Assembly (NCBI RefSeq): GCF_000416235.1
Contig: NZ_ATLO01000049.1
Location: 1-64,000, forward strand
Origin: Pseudomonas sp. CFII64
GTDB lineage: Bacteria > Pseudomonadota > Gammaproteobacteria > Pseudomonadales > Pseudomonadaceae
Length of the DNA stretch: 64,000 nucleotides
Reading direction: 5' to 3'
This document shows positions 7,795 through 16,200 of this stretch, in pieces. The stretch's first letter is position 1. The number at the start of each line of letters is the position of its first letter. Position numbers and translations under genes: made by a program. The notes beneath the pieces are model-generated. The model was given only the letters and a program-made list of their open reading frames with translations. It did no database searches and had not been told where the DNA came from.

Positions 7795-9000
7795 ATGAGT
7801 TTTAACTCTGCGCCACGTGAGCGCGCTGTCATCATCGACAGCGATCACGAAGCGTTGCGCGTCGCCCATGAGCTGGCCGCGCATTTCAAGCGCGACAGTG
7901 CCGTACGTGACCGTGAACGTCGGCTGCCCCATGCCGAACTGGAGTTGTTCAGCCGCTCCGGGCTTTGGGGAATCAGCGTACCCAAGGCATTTGGCGGTGC
8001 GGGTGTGTCGAATGTCACGCTGGCCAAGGTCATTCGCCTGATCAGCGAAGCCGACGGGTCGTTGGGGCAGATCCCGCAGAACCATTTCTACGCGCTGGAA
8101 GTATTGCGTGTGAACGGCAATCCCGAGCAGCAAAAGCGTTTGTACGCCGAAGCGCTGGCAGGTTTCAGGTTCGGCAACGCACTGGCGGAACTGGGCACCA
8201 AAACCGCCCATGACCGCACCACGCGCCTGACTCGCGACGGTGATGGCTATCGGATTAACGGCCGCAAGTTTTACTCCACCGGCGCACTGTACGCACAGCG
8301 GATTCCGACCTCGGTGGTCGACGAAAATGGCGTGCAACAATTGGCGTTCGTACCCGCTGAAAGTCAGGGTCTTACAGTTATTGACGACTGGAGCGGCTTT
8401 GGCCAGCGCACCACGGGCAGCGGCTCGGTGGTGTTTGAAGCGGTTTTCGTCAACGCTCGCGATGTGATCCCGTTCCAGAGCGCCTTCGAGCGCCCCACCA
8501 CAGTCGGCCCGCTGGCGCAGATTCTTCATGCCGCCATCGACACCGGCATCGCCCGCGCCGCTTTTGAAGACGCGCTGCATTTCGTGCGCACTCGCACCCG
8601 GCCGTGGATCGATTCGGGCATCGAGAAAGCTGTGGATGACCCGCTGACCCTGCACAGTTTCGGCAAGTTGGGCATTCGTTTGTATGCCGCTGAAGCGTTG
8701 CTGGATCGTGCCGGGGAATTTCTGGATATCGCCCAGGCCGACAGCAGCGCCGCAAACGTCGCCGCCGCGTCCATTGCGGTCGCTGAAGCCCGAGCCATCA
8801 GCACCGAGATTTCCCTCGCCGCAGGCAGCACGTTGTTCGAGCTGGCCGGCAGTCAGGCGACGTTGGCCGAACATGGCCTGGATCGTCACTGGCGCAATGC
8901 GCGGGTGCATACCTTGCACGACCCGGTGCGCTGGAAGTATCACGCCATCGGCAATTACTACCTCAACGATGAGAACCCACCGCTGCGGGGGACCATTTGA
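7795..9000 (+). CDS. sfnB: Second SfnB-like flavin monooxygenase
   Basis: 401 aa paralogue of the preceding gene, sharing the blocks GLWGISVPKAFGG, GSLGQIPQNHFYALEV, FYSTGALYAQR, DWSGFGQRTTGSGS and LDRHWRNARVHTLHDPVRWKYHAIG. Divergence is high enough that the duplication is not recent, so the two probably differ in substrate or act as alternates. Its stop overlaps the start of the FMN-dependent monooxygenase by 1 nt (TGATG), implying joint translation. Expected role: oxygenation of a sulfur compound with reduced flavin. Confidence 0.87.
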   Translation: MSFNSAPRERAVIIDSDHEALRVAHELAAHFKRDSAVRDRERRLPHAELELFSRSGLWGISVPKAFGGAGVSNVTLAKVIRLISEADGSLGQIPQNHFYALEVLRVNGNPEQQKRLYAEALAGFRFGNALAELGTKTAHDRTTRLTRDGDGYRINGRKFYSTGALYAQRIPTSVVDENGVQQLAFVPAESQGLTVIDDWSGFGQRTTGSGSVVFEAVFVNARDVIPFQSAFERPTTVGPLAQILHAAIDTGIARAAFEDALHFVRTRTRPWIDSGIEKAVDDPLTLHSFGKLGIRLYAAEALLDRAGEFLDIAQADSSAANVAAASIAVAEARAISTEISLAAGSTLFELAGSQATLAEHGLDRHWRNARVHTLHDPVRWKYHAIGNYYLNDENPPLRGTI

Positions 9001-10355
9001 TGGCGAAGAAAAAAATCCTGCTCAATGCGTTCAACATGAACTGCATCGGTCATATCAATCACGGGCTGTGGACCCATCCGCGCGACAACTCGACCCAGTA
9101 CAAAACCCTCGAATACTGGACCGAGCTGGCGAAACTGCTGGAGCGCGGTCTGTTCGATGGCTTGTTCATCGCCGACATTGTTGGCGTGTATGACGTCTAC
9201 CAGCACTCGGTGGACGTGCCGCTCAAGGAGTCGATCCAGCTGCCGGTTAACGACCCGCTGCTGTTGGTTTCCGCCATGGCGGCGGTCACGAAAAACCTCG
9301 GCTTCGGCTTGACCGCGAATCTGACCTACGAAGCGCCGTATCTATTCGCACGACGCATGTCGACGCTGGACCACCTCAGTCGTGGTCGAGTGGGTTGGAA
9401 CATCGTTACCGGTTACCTCGACAGCGCCGCCCGGGCCATGGGTTTGAACGAGCAGATCGAACATGATCGCCGTTACGATCAGGCCGACGAATACCTGCAG
9501 GTGTTGTACAAGCTCTGGGAAGGCAGCTGGGAGGACGACGCCGTACTCAATGATCCGCAACAGCGGATCTACGCGCAGCCGGACAAAGTCCACAAGGTGC
9601 GGCACAAGGGCGAGTTCTATCAGGTCGAGGGTTATCACCTGTGTGAGCCGTCGCCCCAGCGCACGCCGGTTTTGTTTCAGGCAGGCAGTTCCGAGCGTGG
9701 TTTGCAGTTTGCCGGCAGTCACGCCGAATGCGTGTTCATCAGCGGCCAGAACAAGCCGTCGACCCGCGAGCAAGTGGACAAAGTCCGCGCCAGCGCCGTG
9801 GCCGCCGGGCGTAATCCGGACGACATCAAGGTGTTCATGGGTATCAACGTGATCGTCGGCGCGACCGAAGCCGAGGCGCGGGCCAAGCATGCCGAATACC
9901 GCGAGTTCGCCAGCGCCGAAGCGGGCGTGGCGCATTTTGCGGCGTCCACCGGCATCGACTTTTCCGAATACGAACTGGACGAGCCGATCCAGTACGTGAA
10001 AAGCAACGCCATTCAGTCAGCCACGAAAAACCTGAAAAACAACGACTGGACCCGGCAAAAGCTGCTCGATCAACACGCGCTGGGCGGGCGCTACATCACG
10101 CTGATCGGCTCGCCCGAGCAAGTGGCCGATGAGCTGGAATCCTGGATCGCGGAAACCGGCCTGGACGGCTTCAATCTGACCCGCATTGTCACCCCGGAAA
10201 GCTACGCGGATTTCATCGATCTGGTGATCCCGGAGCTGCAACGCCGTGGCTCGTACAAAACCGCTTACGACAACGGCAGCTTGCGGGAAAAGTTATTTCC
10301 CGAAGGCGGCGCGCGCTTGCCGGAGCGGCATGTGGGGGCGAGTTATCGACGCTGA
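9000..10355 (+). CDS. FMN-dependent monooxygenase, NtaA/SnaA/DszA (luciferase-like) family
   Basis: 451 aa bacterial-luciferase-like TIM-barrel enzyme. Diagnostic stretches: ILLNAFNMNCIGHINHGLW, GLFDGLFIADIVGVYDVY, RVGWNIVTGYLDSAARAMG, YKLWEGSWEDDAV and PVLFQAGSSERG. This family takes FMNH2 and oxygen to cleave C-S or C-N bonds (DszA on sulfones, NtaA on nitrilotriacetate). Translation is coupled to the sfnB paralogue upstream. A sulfone or sulfonate substrate is inferred from context only; it needs a flavin reductase, which is not encoded here. Confidence 0.85.
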   Translation: MAKKKILLNAFNMNCIGHINHGLWTHPRDNSTQYKTLEYWTELAKLLERGLFDGLFIADIVGVYDVYQHSVDVPLKESIQLPVNDPLLLVSAMAAVTKNLGFGLTANLTYEAPYLFARRMSTLDHLSRGRVGWNIVTGYLDSAARAMGLNEQIEHDRRYDQADEYLQVLYKLWEGSWEDDAVLNDPQQRIYAQPDKVHKVRHKGEFYQVEGYHLCEPSPQRTPVLFQAGSSERGLQFAGSHAECVFISGQNKPSTREQVDKVRASAVAAGRNPDDIKVFMGINVIVGATEAEARAKHAEYREFASAEAGVAHFAASTGIDFSEYELDEPIQYVKSNAIQSATKNLKNNDWTRQKLLDQHALGGRYITLIGSPEQVADELESWIAETGLDGFNLTRIVTPESYADFIDLVIPELQRRGSYKTAYDNGSLREKLFPEGGARLPERHVGASYRR

Positions 10356-10366
10356 AGAATGCTCCC

Positions 10367-10456
10367 GTAGGACCGGCTTTAGCCGGGAGGAGGTTGGTAC
10401 ATCCAATGAGTTTGTATCGTTCACAAGGCCGATCTCCCGGCTGAAGCCGGTCCTAC
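10367..10456. repeat. REP doublet (extragenic palindrome)
   Basis: Inverted pair: GTAGGACCGGCTTTAGCCGG (10367-) facing CCGGCTGAAGCCGGTCCTAC (ending 10456). It lies between the monooxygenase and metQ, inside what looks like one sulfur gene cluster. Confidence 0.9.
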
Positions 10457-10509
10457 AACCCGACGTTCACAACATAAAACCTAACCTTGCAGCGCACCGG
10501 AATTTCACC

Positions 10510-11298
10510 ATGAACAAACTGATCGCTACCCTGGCCTTGAGCCTGTTGACACTTACCGCCCATGCCGCCGACCAACCTTTGAAAGTCGGCACCACGGCAG
10601 CCTTCGCCATCCCGCTGGAAGCAGCTGTCGAGGAGGCGGGCAAGCAAGGCCTGAAGGTTGAACTGGTGGAATTCACCGACTGGATCGCGCCCAACGTCAG
10701 CCTGGCGGCGGGTGATATCGACGTGAATTACTTCCAGCACATCCCGTTCCTGACCAACGCCAACGAAGCCGCCGGTTTCAATCTGGTGCCTTACGCGCCG
10801 GGGATCATCAACAACGTCGGCCTGTACTCGAAAAAGTACAAAAGCTTCGATGAGCTGCCAACCGGCGCCACCGTGGCGATTGCCAACGACCCGATCAACA
10901 GCGGGCGCGGCCTGCAATTGCTGGCCAAAGCCGGTTTGATCACCCTTAAGCCGGGCACAGGTTTCAAGGCCACCGAAGACGACATCACCGCCAACCCGAA
11001 AAAGCTCAAGCTGATTCAGGTCGAGGCCGTGCAACTGGTGCGCGCTTACGAAGATGCCGATCTGGTGCAGGGTTATCCGGCCTACATTCGCCTGGCGAAA
11101 ACCTTCGATGCGTCTTCGGCGATTCTGTTCGACGGCCTCGATCACCCCGAATACGTGATTCAGTTCGTGATCAAACCCGATCACAAGAACGACCCGCGCC
11201 TGGCCAAGTTCATCGATATCTATCAGCACTCGCCGGTGGTTCGCGCGGCGCTGGACAAGGTCAACGGCAAGCTCTACCAAGCTGGCTGGGAAGGCTGA
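10510..11298 (+). CDS. metQ: MetQ-family substrate-binding protein of a methionine-type importer
   Basis: 262 aa NlpA/MetQ family binding protein. The signal peptide is MNKLIATLALSLLTLTAHA followed by ADQPLKVGTT. Family blocks: FTDWIAPNVSLAAGDIDVNYFQH, INNVGLYSKKYKSFDELP and VAIANDPINSGRGLQLL. No lipobox cysteine is present, so the protein looks soluble in the periplasm, unlike classical lipoprotein MetQ. Start set at the ATG at 10510 because the frame upstream runs through the REP element. Next to desulfonation genes it may import methionine or a related sulfur compound. Confidence 0.88.
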   Translation: MNKLIATLALSLLTLTAHAADQPLKVGTTAAFAIPLEAAVEEAGKQGLKVELVEFTDWIAPNVSLAAGDIDVNYFQHIPFLTNANEAAGFNLVPYAPGIINNVGLYSKKYKSFDELPTGATVAIANDPINSGRGLQLLAKAGLITLKPGTGFKATEDDITANPKKLKLIQVEAVQLVRAYEDADLVQGYPAYIRLAKTFDASSAILFDGLDHPEYVIQFVIKPDHKNDPRLAKFIDIYQHSPVVRAALDKVNGKLYQAGWEG

Positions 11299-11299
11299 T

Positions 11300-12430
11300 A
11301 TGAATGCCACTGTGCAACGCCAACTGCCACTCGAAGCCACGGGCGCAGAGCATTCGGCACATCACGCCGAGCTGCACGCCGACCTGAATCGCGCTCACGT
11401 GCGCTTCATCAATCTGGGCAAGACCTATCAAGGCCAGCAAGGTCCGGTCGATGCTTTGCAGAACATCGACCTGGCGATTCAGCGCGGCGAAATCTTTGGC
11501 ATCATCGGTCGCAGCGGCGCGGGCAAATCGTCGCTGATCCGCACCATCAATCGCCTTGAGCAACCCAGCAGCGGCCGGGTGCTCATCGATCAGACCGACA
11601 TCGGCGAGTTCAATGAAGACAAGCTGGTGGAGCTGCGGCGGCGGATCGGCATGATCTTCCAGCACTTCAACCTGATGTCGGCCAAGACCGTGTGGCAGAA
11701 CGTCGAGTTGCCGTTGAAAGTCGCGGGCGTGCCCAAGGAACAGCGCCAGCGCAAAGTCACCGAACTGCTGGAACTGGTGGGCCTGCAAGACAAGCACAAG
11801 GCCTACCCGGCGCAGCTGTCCGGCGGCCAGAAACAGCGGGTCGGCATTGCCCGCGCGCTGGTGCATGATCCGGCGATTCTGCTCTGTGACGAAGCCACCT
11901 CGGCGCTGGACCCGGAAACCACCCAGTCGATTCTCGGCCTGCTGCGCGAGATCAATCAGCGACTCGGCCTGACGATCATCCTCATCACCCACGAAATGGC
12001 AGTGATTCGCGATATCTGCGACCGCGTTGTGGTGCTCGAACAAGGCCGCGTCGTCGAGCAAGGCCCGGTCTGGCAAGTGTTCGGCGAGCCGCGTCACGAA
12101 GTCAGCAAAACCTTGCTCGCGCCGCTGCAACACGGCGTACCCGAAGACCTGCAATCGCGCATCGCCGCGCAGCCGCAGCACGTCGGCGCCGCCGTGGTGC
12201 TCGATCTGCACTTCACCGGCGAGACCGGCGTTGAACCGGATCTGGCCGCGCTGTTCGGCGCGTTGGGCGGGCGCGTGAGCCTGTTGCAAGGCGGCGTCGA
12301 ACGTATTCAAGGGCGCGCACTGGGGCATCTGCTGCTGTCGATTGCCGACTCGCCGCATTCGCGCGACGAATTGTTGATCAGGGCGCGTAAACAGGCGCAA
12401 CACGCGGAGGTCGTCGGCTATGTGGTTTGA
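11300..12430 (+). CDS. metN: Methionine-type ABC importer ATPase with NIL domain
   Basis: 376 aa, longer than most MetN because of a 35-residue N-terminal extension (His/Ala-rich). Walker A is GRSGAGKSS (70-78), signature LSGGQKQR, Walker B ILLCDEATSALD, H-loop ITHE. Residues from about 300 on are the NIL ligand-sensing domain used for trans-inhibition by methionine. It starts 1 nt after the metQ stop codon and overlaps metI by 11 nt. Clearly the ATPase of the metQNI operon. Confidence 0.92.
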   Translation: MNATVQRQLPLEATGAEHSAHHAELHADLNRAHVRFINLGKTYQGQQGPVDALQNIDLAIQRGEIFGIIGRSGAGKSSLIRTINRLEQPSSGRVLIDQTDIGEFNEDKLVELRRRIGMIFQHFNLMSAKTVWQNVELPLKVAGVPKEQRQRKVTELLELVGLQDKHKAYPAQLSGGQKQRVGIARALVHDPAILLCDEATSALDPETTQSILGLLREINQRLGLTIILITHEMAVIRDICDRVVVLEQGRVVEQGPVWQVFGEPRHEVSKTLLAPLQHGVPEDLQSRIAAQPQHVGAAVVLDLHFTGETGVEPDLAALFGALGGRVSLLQGGVERIQGRALGHLLLSIADSPHSRDELLIRARKQAQHAEVVGYVV

Positions 12431-13064
12431 CCGTTTGTTACAAGGCACTATCGACACCTTCCTGATGGTGGGCGTGTCATCGCTCATCGCGTTGCTGCTG
12501 GGCATCCCGCTGGCGGTGATTCTGGTCACCAGCTCCAAAGGCGGTATCTACCAGGCGCCGGGATTGAATCGCGTCCTGGGCGGTTTCGTGAACCTGTTTC
12601 GCTCGATTCCCTTTCTGATTCTGATGGTGGCGCTGATTCCCTTTACCCGGCTGATCGTCGGCACGACGTACGGCGTCTGGGCGGCGGTGGTGCCGCTGAC
12701 CATCGCCGCCACGCCGTTCTTCGCCCGCATCGCCGAGGTCAGCCTGCGCGAAGTCGATCACGGTTTGATCGAAGCCGCCCAGGCCATGGGCTGCCGACGC
12801 TGGCACATTGTCTGGCACGTGCTGTTGCCTGAGGCGCTGCCGGGCATCGTCGGCGGCTTCACTATCACGCTGGTGACGATGATCAACTCTTCAGCGATGG
12901 CCGGCGCAATTGGCGCGGGCGGCCTGGGCGACATTGCTTATCGCTACGGCTATCAGCGCTTCGACAGCCAGGTGATGCTGACCGTGATTGTGCTGCTGGT
13001 GGTGTTGGTGGCGGTGATCCAGCTGGGCGGTGATCGGCTGGCGCGGGGTTTGAACAAACGCTGA
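12420..13064 (+). CDS. metI: Methionine-type ABC importer permease
   Basis: 214 aa inner-membrane permease with five or so hydrophobic segments. The EAA-type loop reads EAAQAMGCRRWHIVWHVLLPEALP. Family blocks FRSIPFLILMVALIPFTRLIVG and MINSSAMAGAIGAGGLGDIAYRYGYQRF are typical of MetI. The start lies inside the end of metN, so the genes are translationally coupled. It is the last gene of the sulfur block. Confidence 0.92.
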   Translation: MWFDRLLQGTIDTFLMVGVSSLIALLLGIPLAVILVTSSKGGIYQAPGLNRVLGGFVNLFRSIPFLILMVALIPFTRLIVGTTYGVWAAVVPLTIAATPFFARIAEVSLREVDHGLIEAAQAMGCRRWHIVWHVLLPEALPGIVGGFTITLVTMINSSAMAGAIGAGGLGDIAYRYGYQRFDSQVMLTVIVLLVVLVAVIQLGGDRLARGLNKR

Positions 13065-13106
13065 GTGGGTTATATTCACGGCATCAAATGCCTGGAACGA
13101 CCCGCC

Positions 13107-13733
13107 ATGAAACTCGCACCGCAGGATCTCGCGCAAATCACCGAGACCACCGTTGGCCACTACAACCAGGTGGCCGACGCGTTCCGCGAAGGCACCCGCG
13201 ACCACGACGTCAGCCAGAACATCGCCGCGCTGTTGCGGCATATAGAAAGTCAGGCGCCGTGGCAGATTCTCGATTTCGGCTGCGGGCCAGGCCGCGACTT
13301 GAAGACCTTTACCGCCATGGGCCACATCGCCGTCGGTTTGGACGGCTCGGAGCGCTTCGCCGAAATGGCCCGCGCCGAAACCGGTTGCGAAGTCTGGCAG
13401 CAGAGCTTTCTCGAACTGAATCTTCCCGCAGAACGCTTCGACGGCATCTTCGCCAACGCCGCGTTGTTCCACGTCCCCAAGCAGGAACTGCCACGGGTGC
13501 TGCAACAGCTGCACGCCACCCTGAAACCCGGCGGCGTCCTCTTCAGCTCCAATCCCCGTGGCGAAAATAGCGAAGGCTGGAACGGCCCGCGCTATGGCTC
13601 CTATCACGATCTTGAAGCCTGGCGCGCACTGCTGACCGAGGCCGGATTCAAAGAGTTGGAATATTACTACAGACCCCAAGGCCTGCCGCTGGAGCAGCAG
13701 CCGTGGCTGGCGAGTGTTTGGCGGCGGGGATGA
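13107..13733 (+). CDS. Class I SAM-dependent methyltransferase
   Basis: 208 aa. Motif I ILDFGCGPGRDLKTF binds S-adenosylmethionine; the acidic loop follows in AVGLDGSERFAEMARAE, and post-I/motif IV is FDGIFANAALFHVPKQELP with LKPGGVLFSSNPRG. This is the generic small-molecule methyltransferase type (Methyltransf_25/11). ATG at 13107 chosen over an upstream GTG at 13065 that directly follows metI. Substrate unknown; nearness to metNIQ may reflect methionine/SAM supply but is not proof. Confidence 0.8.
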   Translation: MKLAPQDLAQITETTVGHYNQVADAFREGTRDHDVSQNIAALLRHIESQAPWQILDFGCGPGRDLKTFTAMGHIAVGLDGSERFAEMARAETGCEVWQQSFLELNLPAERFDGIFANAALFHVPKQELPRVLQQLHATLKPGGVLFSSNPRGENSEGWNGPRYGSYHDLEAWRALLTEAGFKELEYYYRPQGLPLEQQPWLASVWRRG

Positions 13734-13750
13734 AGACGACAATGTCAGGG

Positions 13751-13780
13751 TTGTTTTGTAGTAAGTCAGCGGCGTACACT
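13751..13780 (+). promoter_or_regulatory. Predicted sigma70 promoter of the toxin-antitoxin pair
   Basis: TTGTTT at 13751-13756 and TACACT at 13775-13780 with an 18-nt spacer. Transcription would start about 13787, at or one base before the toxin ATG at 13788. Confidence 0.45.
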
Positions 13781-13787
13781 TGGCGTC

Positions 13788-14102
13788 ATGATTTTTATCG
13801 AAACCCCTATATTTACCAGGCGCGCCAAAGAGATGCTGGACGACGCGTCCTTGACCAGCCTCCAGAATATTCTGGCGCTTAATCCTTCGTCAGGAGACAT
13901 GATTGAAGGCACGGGTGGGATTCGAAAAATCCGGGTAGCTGCAAAAGGACATGGCAAACGAGGCGGCGCCAGAGTCATTTATTACCACTTCGTCTCAGCC
14001 TCTCAGATCGCCTTGTTGATGATCTACCCTAAAAATGAACAGCAAGACCTGACAGCCGACGAACGCAAGGCGTTAAAAGCTGTGGTCGAGCACTGGAGAT
14101 AA
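13788..14102 (+). CDS. higB: HigB-type (RelE/ParE superfamily) toxin
   Basis: 104 aa basic protein of the RelE-like group (HigB2/Gp49 type), a ribosome-dependent mRNA interferase in studied members. Seen: RRAKEMLDDASLTSLQ, GTGGIRKIRVAAKGHGKRGGARVIYY and ALLMIYPKNEQQDLTADERKALKAVV, which follow the family order of beta strands and C-terminal helix. The antitoxin gene starts 2 nt after its stop, the toxin-first order typical of hig loci. No ribosome site is visible upstream. Confidence 0.82.
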   Translation: MIFIETPIFTRRAKEMLDDASLTSLQNILALNPSSGDMIEGTGGIRKIRVAAKGHGKRGGARVIYYHFVSASQIALLMIYPKNEQQDLTADERKALKAVVEHWR

Positions 14103-14104
14103 CG

Positions 14105-14392
14105 ATGAGCAAGCTCTTCGAAGAACTGATGGAAAGCGTCCACCAGATGGACGAGATTGTTCGCGGTGAACGCCAGCCCTCACGCGAGTTCACAGTCGAC
14201 GCCATGCAGATCAAGGCGATACGTAAAGCCACAGGGCTTTCGCAGGCTAAATTCGCCGCAATCATTGACGTGCAATTGGGCACGCTCCGCAATTGGGAAC
14301 AGGGTCGTCGCGAACCTACCGGCCCCGCTAAAGCCCTGCTCAAAGCCATACACAATGACCCGGTTCATGTCCTGAACGCATTGGCAGATTGA
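14105..14392 (+). CDS. higA: HigA-type antitoxin, HTH (XRE/NadS family)
   Basis: 95 aa. The C-terminal half is an HTH_XRE/HigA domain: MQIKAIRKATGLSQAKFAAIIDVQLGTLRNWEQGRREPTGPAKALLKAI. The N-terminal part (KLFEELMESVHQMDEIVRGE) is the toxin-binding arm. It neutralises the HigB toxin and likely represses the shared promoter. The start has no clear Shine-Dalgarno but is 2 nt after the toxin stop, so coupling is expected. Similar NadS-like antitoxins are common in Pseudomonas genomes. Confidence 0.85.
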   Translation: MSKLFEELMESVHQMDEIVRGERQPSREFTVDAMQIKAIRKATGLSQAKFAAIIDVQLGTLRNWEQGRREPTGPAKALLKAIHNDPVHVLNALAD

Positions 14393-14434
14393 AGCTGCCC
14401 AACTCCATTCATACCCGTATCTTCAGGCAATAAA

Positions 14435-14457
14435 AAACCGCCCCGAAGGGCGGTTTC
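14435..14457. terminator. Bidirectional terminator between higA and pckA
   Basis: AAACCGCCC and GGGCGGTTT form a stem around CGAA; the minus-strand side is followed by TTTATT, the plus side by TTTCTATT. It serves higA and pckA, which converge. Confidence 0.85.
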
Positions 14458-14476
14458 TATTCAGCCAATCCGAATC

Positions 14477-16021
14477 TTACAACTTCGGACCCGCTGCCTT
14501 GATTGCGTCGCTCACTTCAAACTTCTTGAAGTTTTCGATGAACAGGCCGGCAAGTGCCTTGGCCGATTCGTCGTAGGCAGCCTTGTCAGCCCAGGTGTTG
14601 CGCGGGTTGAGCAGGTTGGTTTCAACGCCCGGTACGGCCAGCGGCACGTCGAGGTTGATGGTGTCCAGGTGTTCAGTGGCTGCGCCGATCAGCGCGCCGC
14701 TCTGGATGGCTGCGATCACGCCACGAGTGGTCGGGATGTTGAAGCGTTTGCCGACGCCGTAGCCGCCGCCGGTCCAGCCAGTGTTGACCAGGTAAACCTT
14801 GGAGCCGAAGCCGCGGATGCGCTTGATCAGCAGCTCGGCGTATTCGCCAGCCGGACGCGGGAAGAATGGCGCGCCGAAGCAGGTGGAGAAGGTCGACTTG
14901 ATGCCGCTGCCCGAACCCATTTCAGTGGAGCCCACCAGCGCGGTGTAACCCGACAGGAAGTGGTAAGCCGCTTGTTCTTCGCTGAGGATCGACACTGGCG
15001 GCAGAACGCCGGTCAGGTCGCACGTCAGGAAGATCACAGCGTTAGGCTCGCCGCCGAGGTTCAGCGGAGCGCGTTTTTCGATCAGTTCACGCGGGTAAGC
15101 GGCGCGGCTGTTCTGGGTCAGGCTGTCGTCGGCATAGTCGGCTTTCTTGGTGACCGGGTCCAGGACCACGTTTTCCAGGACCGCGCCGTGCTGGATGGCT
15201 TTCCAGATGACAGGCTCGTTCTTCTCGGAGAGGTCGATGCACTTGGCATAGCAACCGCCTTCGATGTTGAACACCACGCCAACGCCCCAGCCATGTTCGT
15301 CGTCGCCGATCAGGTAACGGCTTTCGTCAGCCGACAGGGTGGTTTTGCCGGTGCCGGACAGACCGAAGAACAACGTCACGTCGCCCTCTTCGCCCATGTT
15401 TGCCGCGCAGTGCATTGGCAGCACGTCGACCGCTGGCAGCAGGAAGTTCTGTACCGAGAACAGCGCTTTCTTCATTTCACCGGCGTAACGCATGCCGGCG
15501 ATCAGCACTTTCTTGGCGGCGAAGTTGATGATCACGGTGCCGTCGGAATTGGTGCCGTCACGCTCTGGCTCGCAGACGAACCAAGGGGCGTTCTGGATCT
15601 GCCACTCGTCCTTGCCGCCAGCGTTGTACTGTTCAGGGTTGATGAACAGGCAGCGGCCGAACAGGTTGTGCCAGGCAGTTTCAGTGGTCATCTTGACCGG
15701 CAGGTAGTGCGCCGGATCAGAGCCTACATGAACGTGGGAAACGAAGCTTTCGCGCTCGCCCAGGTAGGCGGCAACGCGGTCCCACAAAGCGTCGAACTTG
15801 TCCGCCGGAAACTTGCGGTTGATAGGGCCCCAGGCGATAGCGTCCTGGGTGCTCGGCTCTTCAACAATGAAACGATCAACCGGCGAGCGGCCAGTACGAT
15901 GGCCTGTTTTCACAACCAGAGCGCCAGTATCGGAAAGTTCGCCTTCGCCGCGGGCAAGAGCTTCCTTGACCAGTTCGTCGATGCTCAGATCGGTGTACAC
16001 AGCGTTATTGGTTTGCGTCAT
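14477..16021 (-). CDS. pckA: Phosphoenolpyruvate carboxykinase (ATP)
   Basis: Decarboxylates and phosphorylates oxaloacetate to PEP at the start of gluconeogenesis; cytoplasmic. 514 aa, standard size. The kinase-1a loop GLSGTGKTTLS is at residues 220-230, with LPMHCAANMGEEGDV before it and GCYAKCIDLSEKNEP after; FPRPAGEYAELLIKRI and TGWTGGGYGVGKRF complete the active site. It stands alone on the minus strand, matching the usual Pseudomonas arrangement near hslO. Confidence 0.97.
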   Translation of the reverse strand: MTQTNNAVYTDLSIDELVKEALARGEGELSDTGALVVKTGHRTGRSPVDRFIVEEPSTQDAIAWGPINRKFPADKFDALWDRVAAYLGERESFVSHVHVGSDPAHYLPVKMTTETAWHNLFGRCLFINPEQYNAGGKDEWQIQNAPWFVCEPERDGTNSDGTVIINFAAKKVLIAGMRYAGEMKKALFSVQNFLLPAVDVLPMHCAANMGEEGDVTLFFGLSGTGKTTLSADESRYLIGDDEHGWGVGVVFNIEGGCYAKCIDLSEKNEPVIWKAIQHGAVLENVVLDPVTKKADYADDSLTQNSRAAYPRELIEKRAPLNLGGEPNAVIFLTCDLTGVLPPVSILSEEQAAYHFLSGYTALVGSTEMGSGSGIKSTFSTCFGAPFFPRPAGEYAELLIKRIRGFGSKVYLVNTGWTGGGYGVGKRFNIPTTRGVIAAIQSGALIGAATEHLDTINLDVPLAVPGVETNLLNPRNTWADKAAYDESAKALAGLFIENFKKFEVSDAIKAAGPKL

Positions 16022-16200
16022 GAGGGTCCCCGTCGGCCAGTGGCCGAGTGCTCCAAACGGTTTTGTAGTAAAAAAACAACCACTACTACAGCGGAAAAGT
16101 GGGCCGGATTATGCCAGAAAAGCCTAAAAAAAGTAGGGTCCTCCTGTCAGAAGAACGACACCATGGCTCCAGGCGTGTCACAACGTGGTTACGTGCCTGT

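Noticed and set aside
10246..10509. N-terminal extension of metQ
   Set aside because: The extension reads through the end of the previous gene and the REP element; the ATG at 10510 starts a proper signal peptide.
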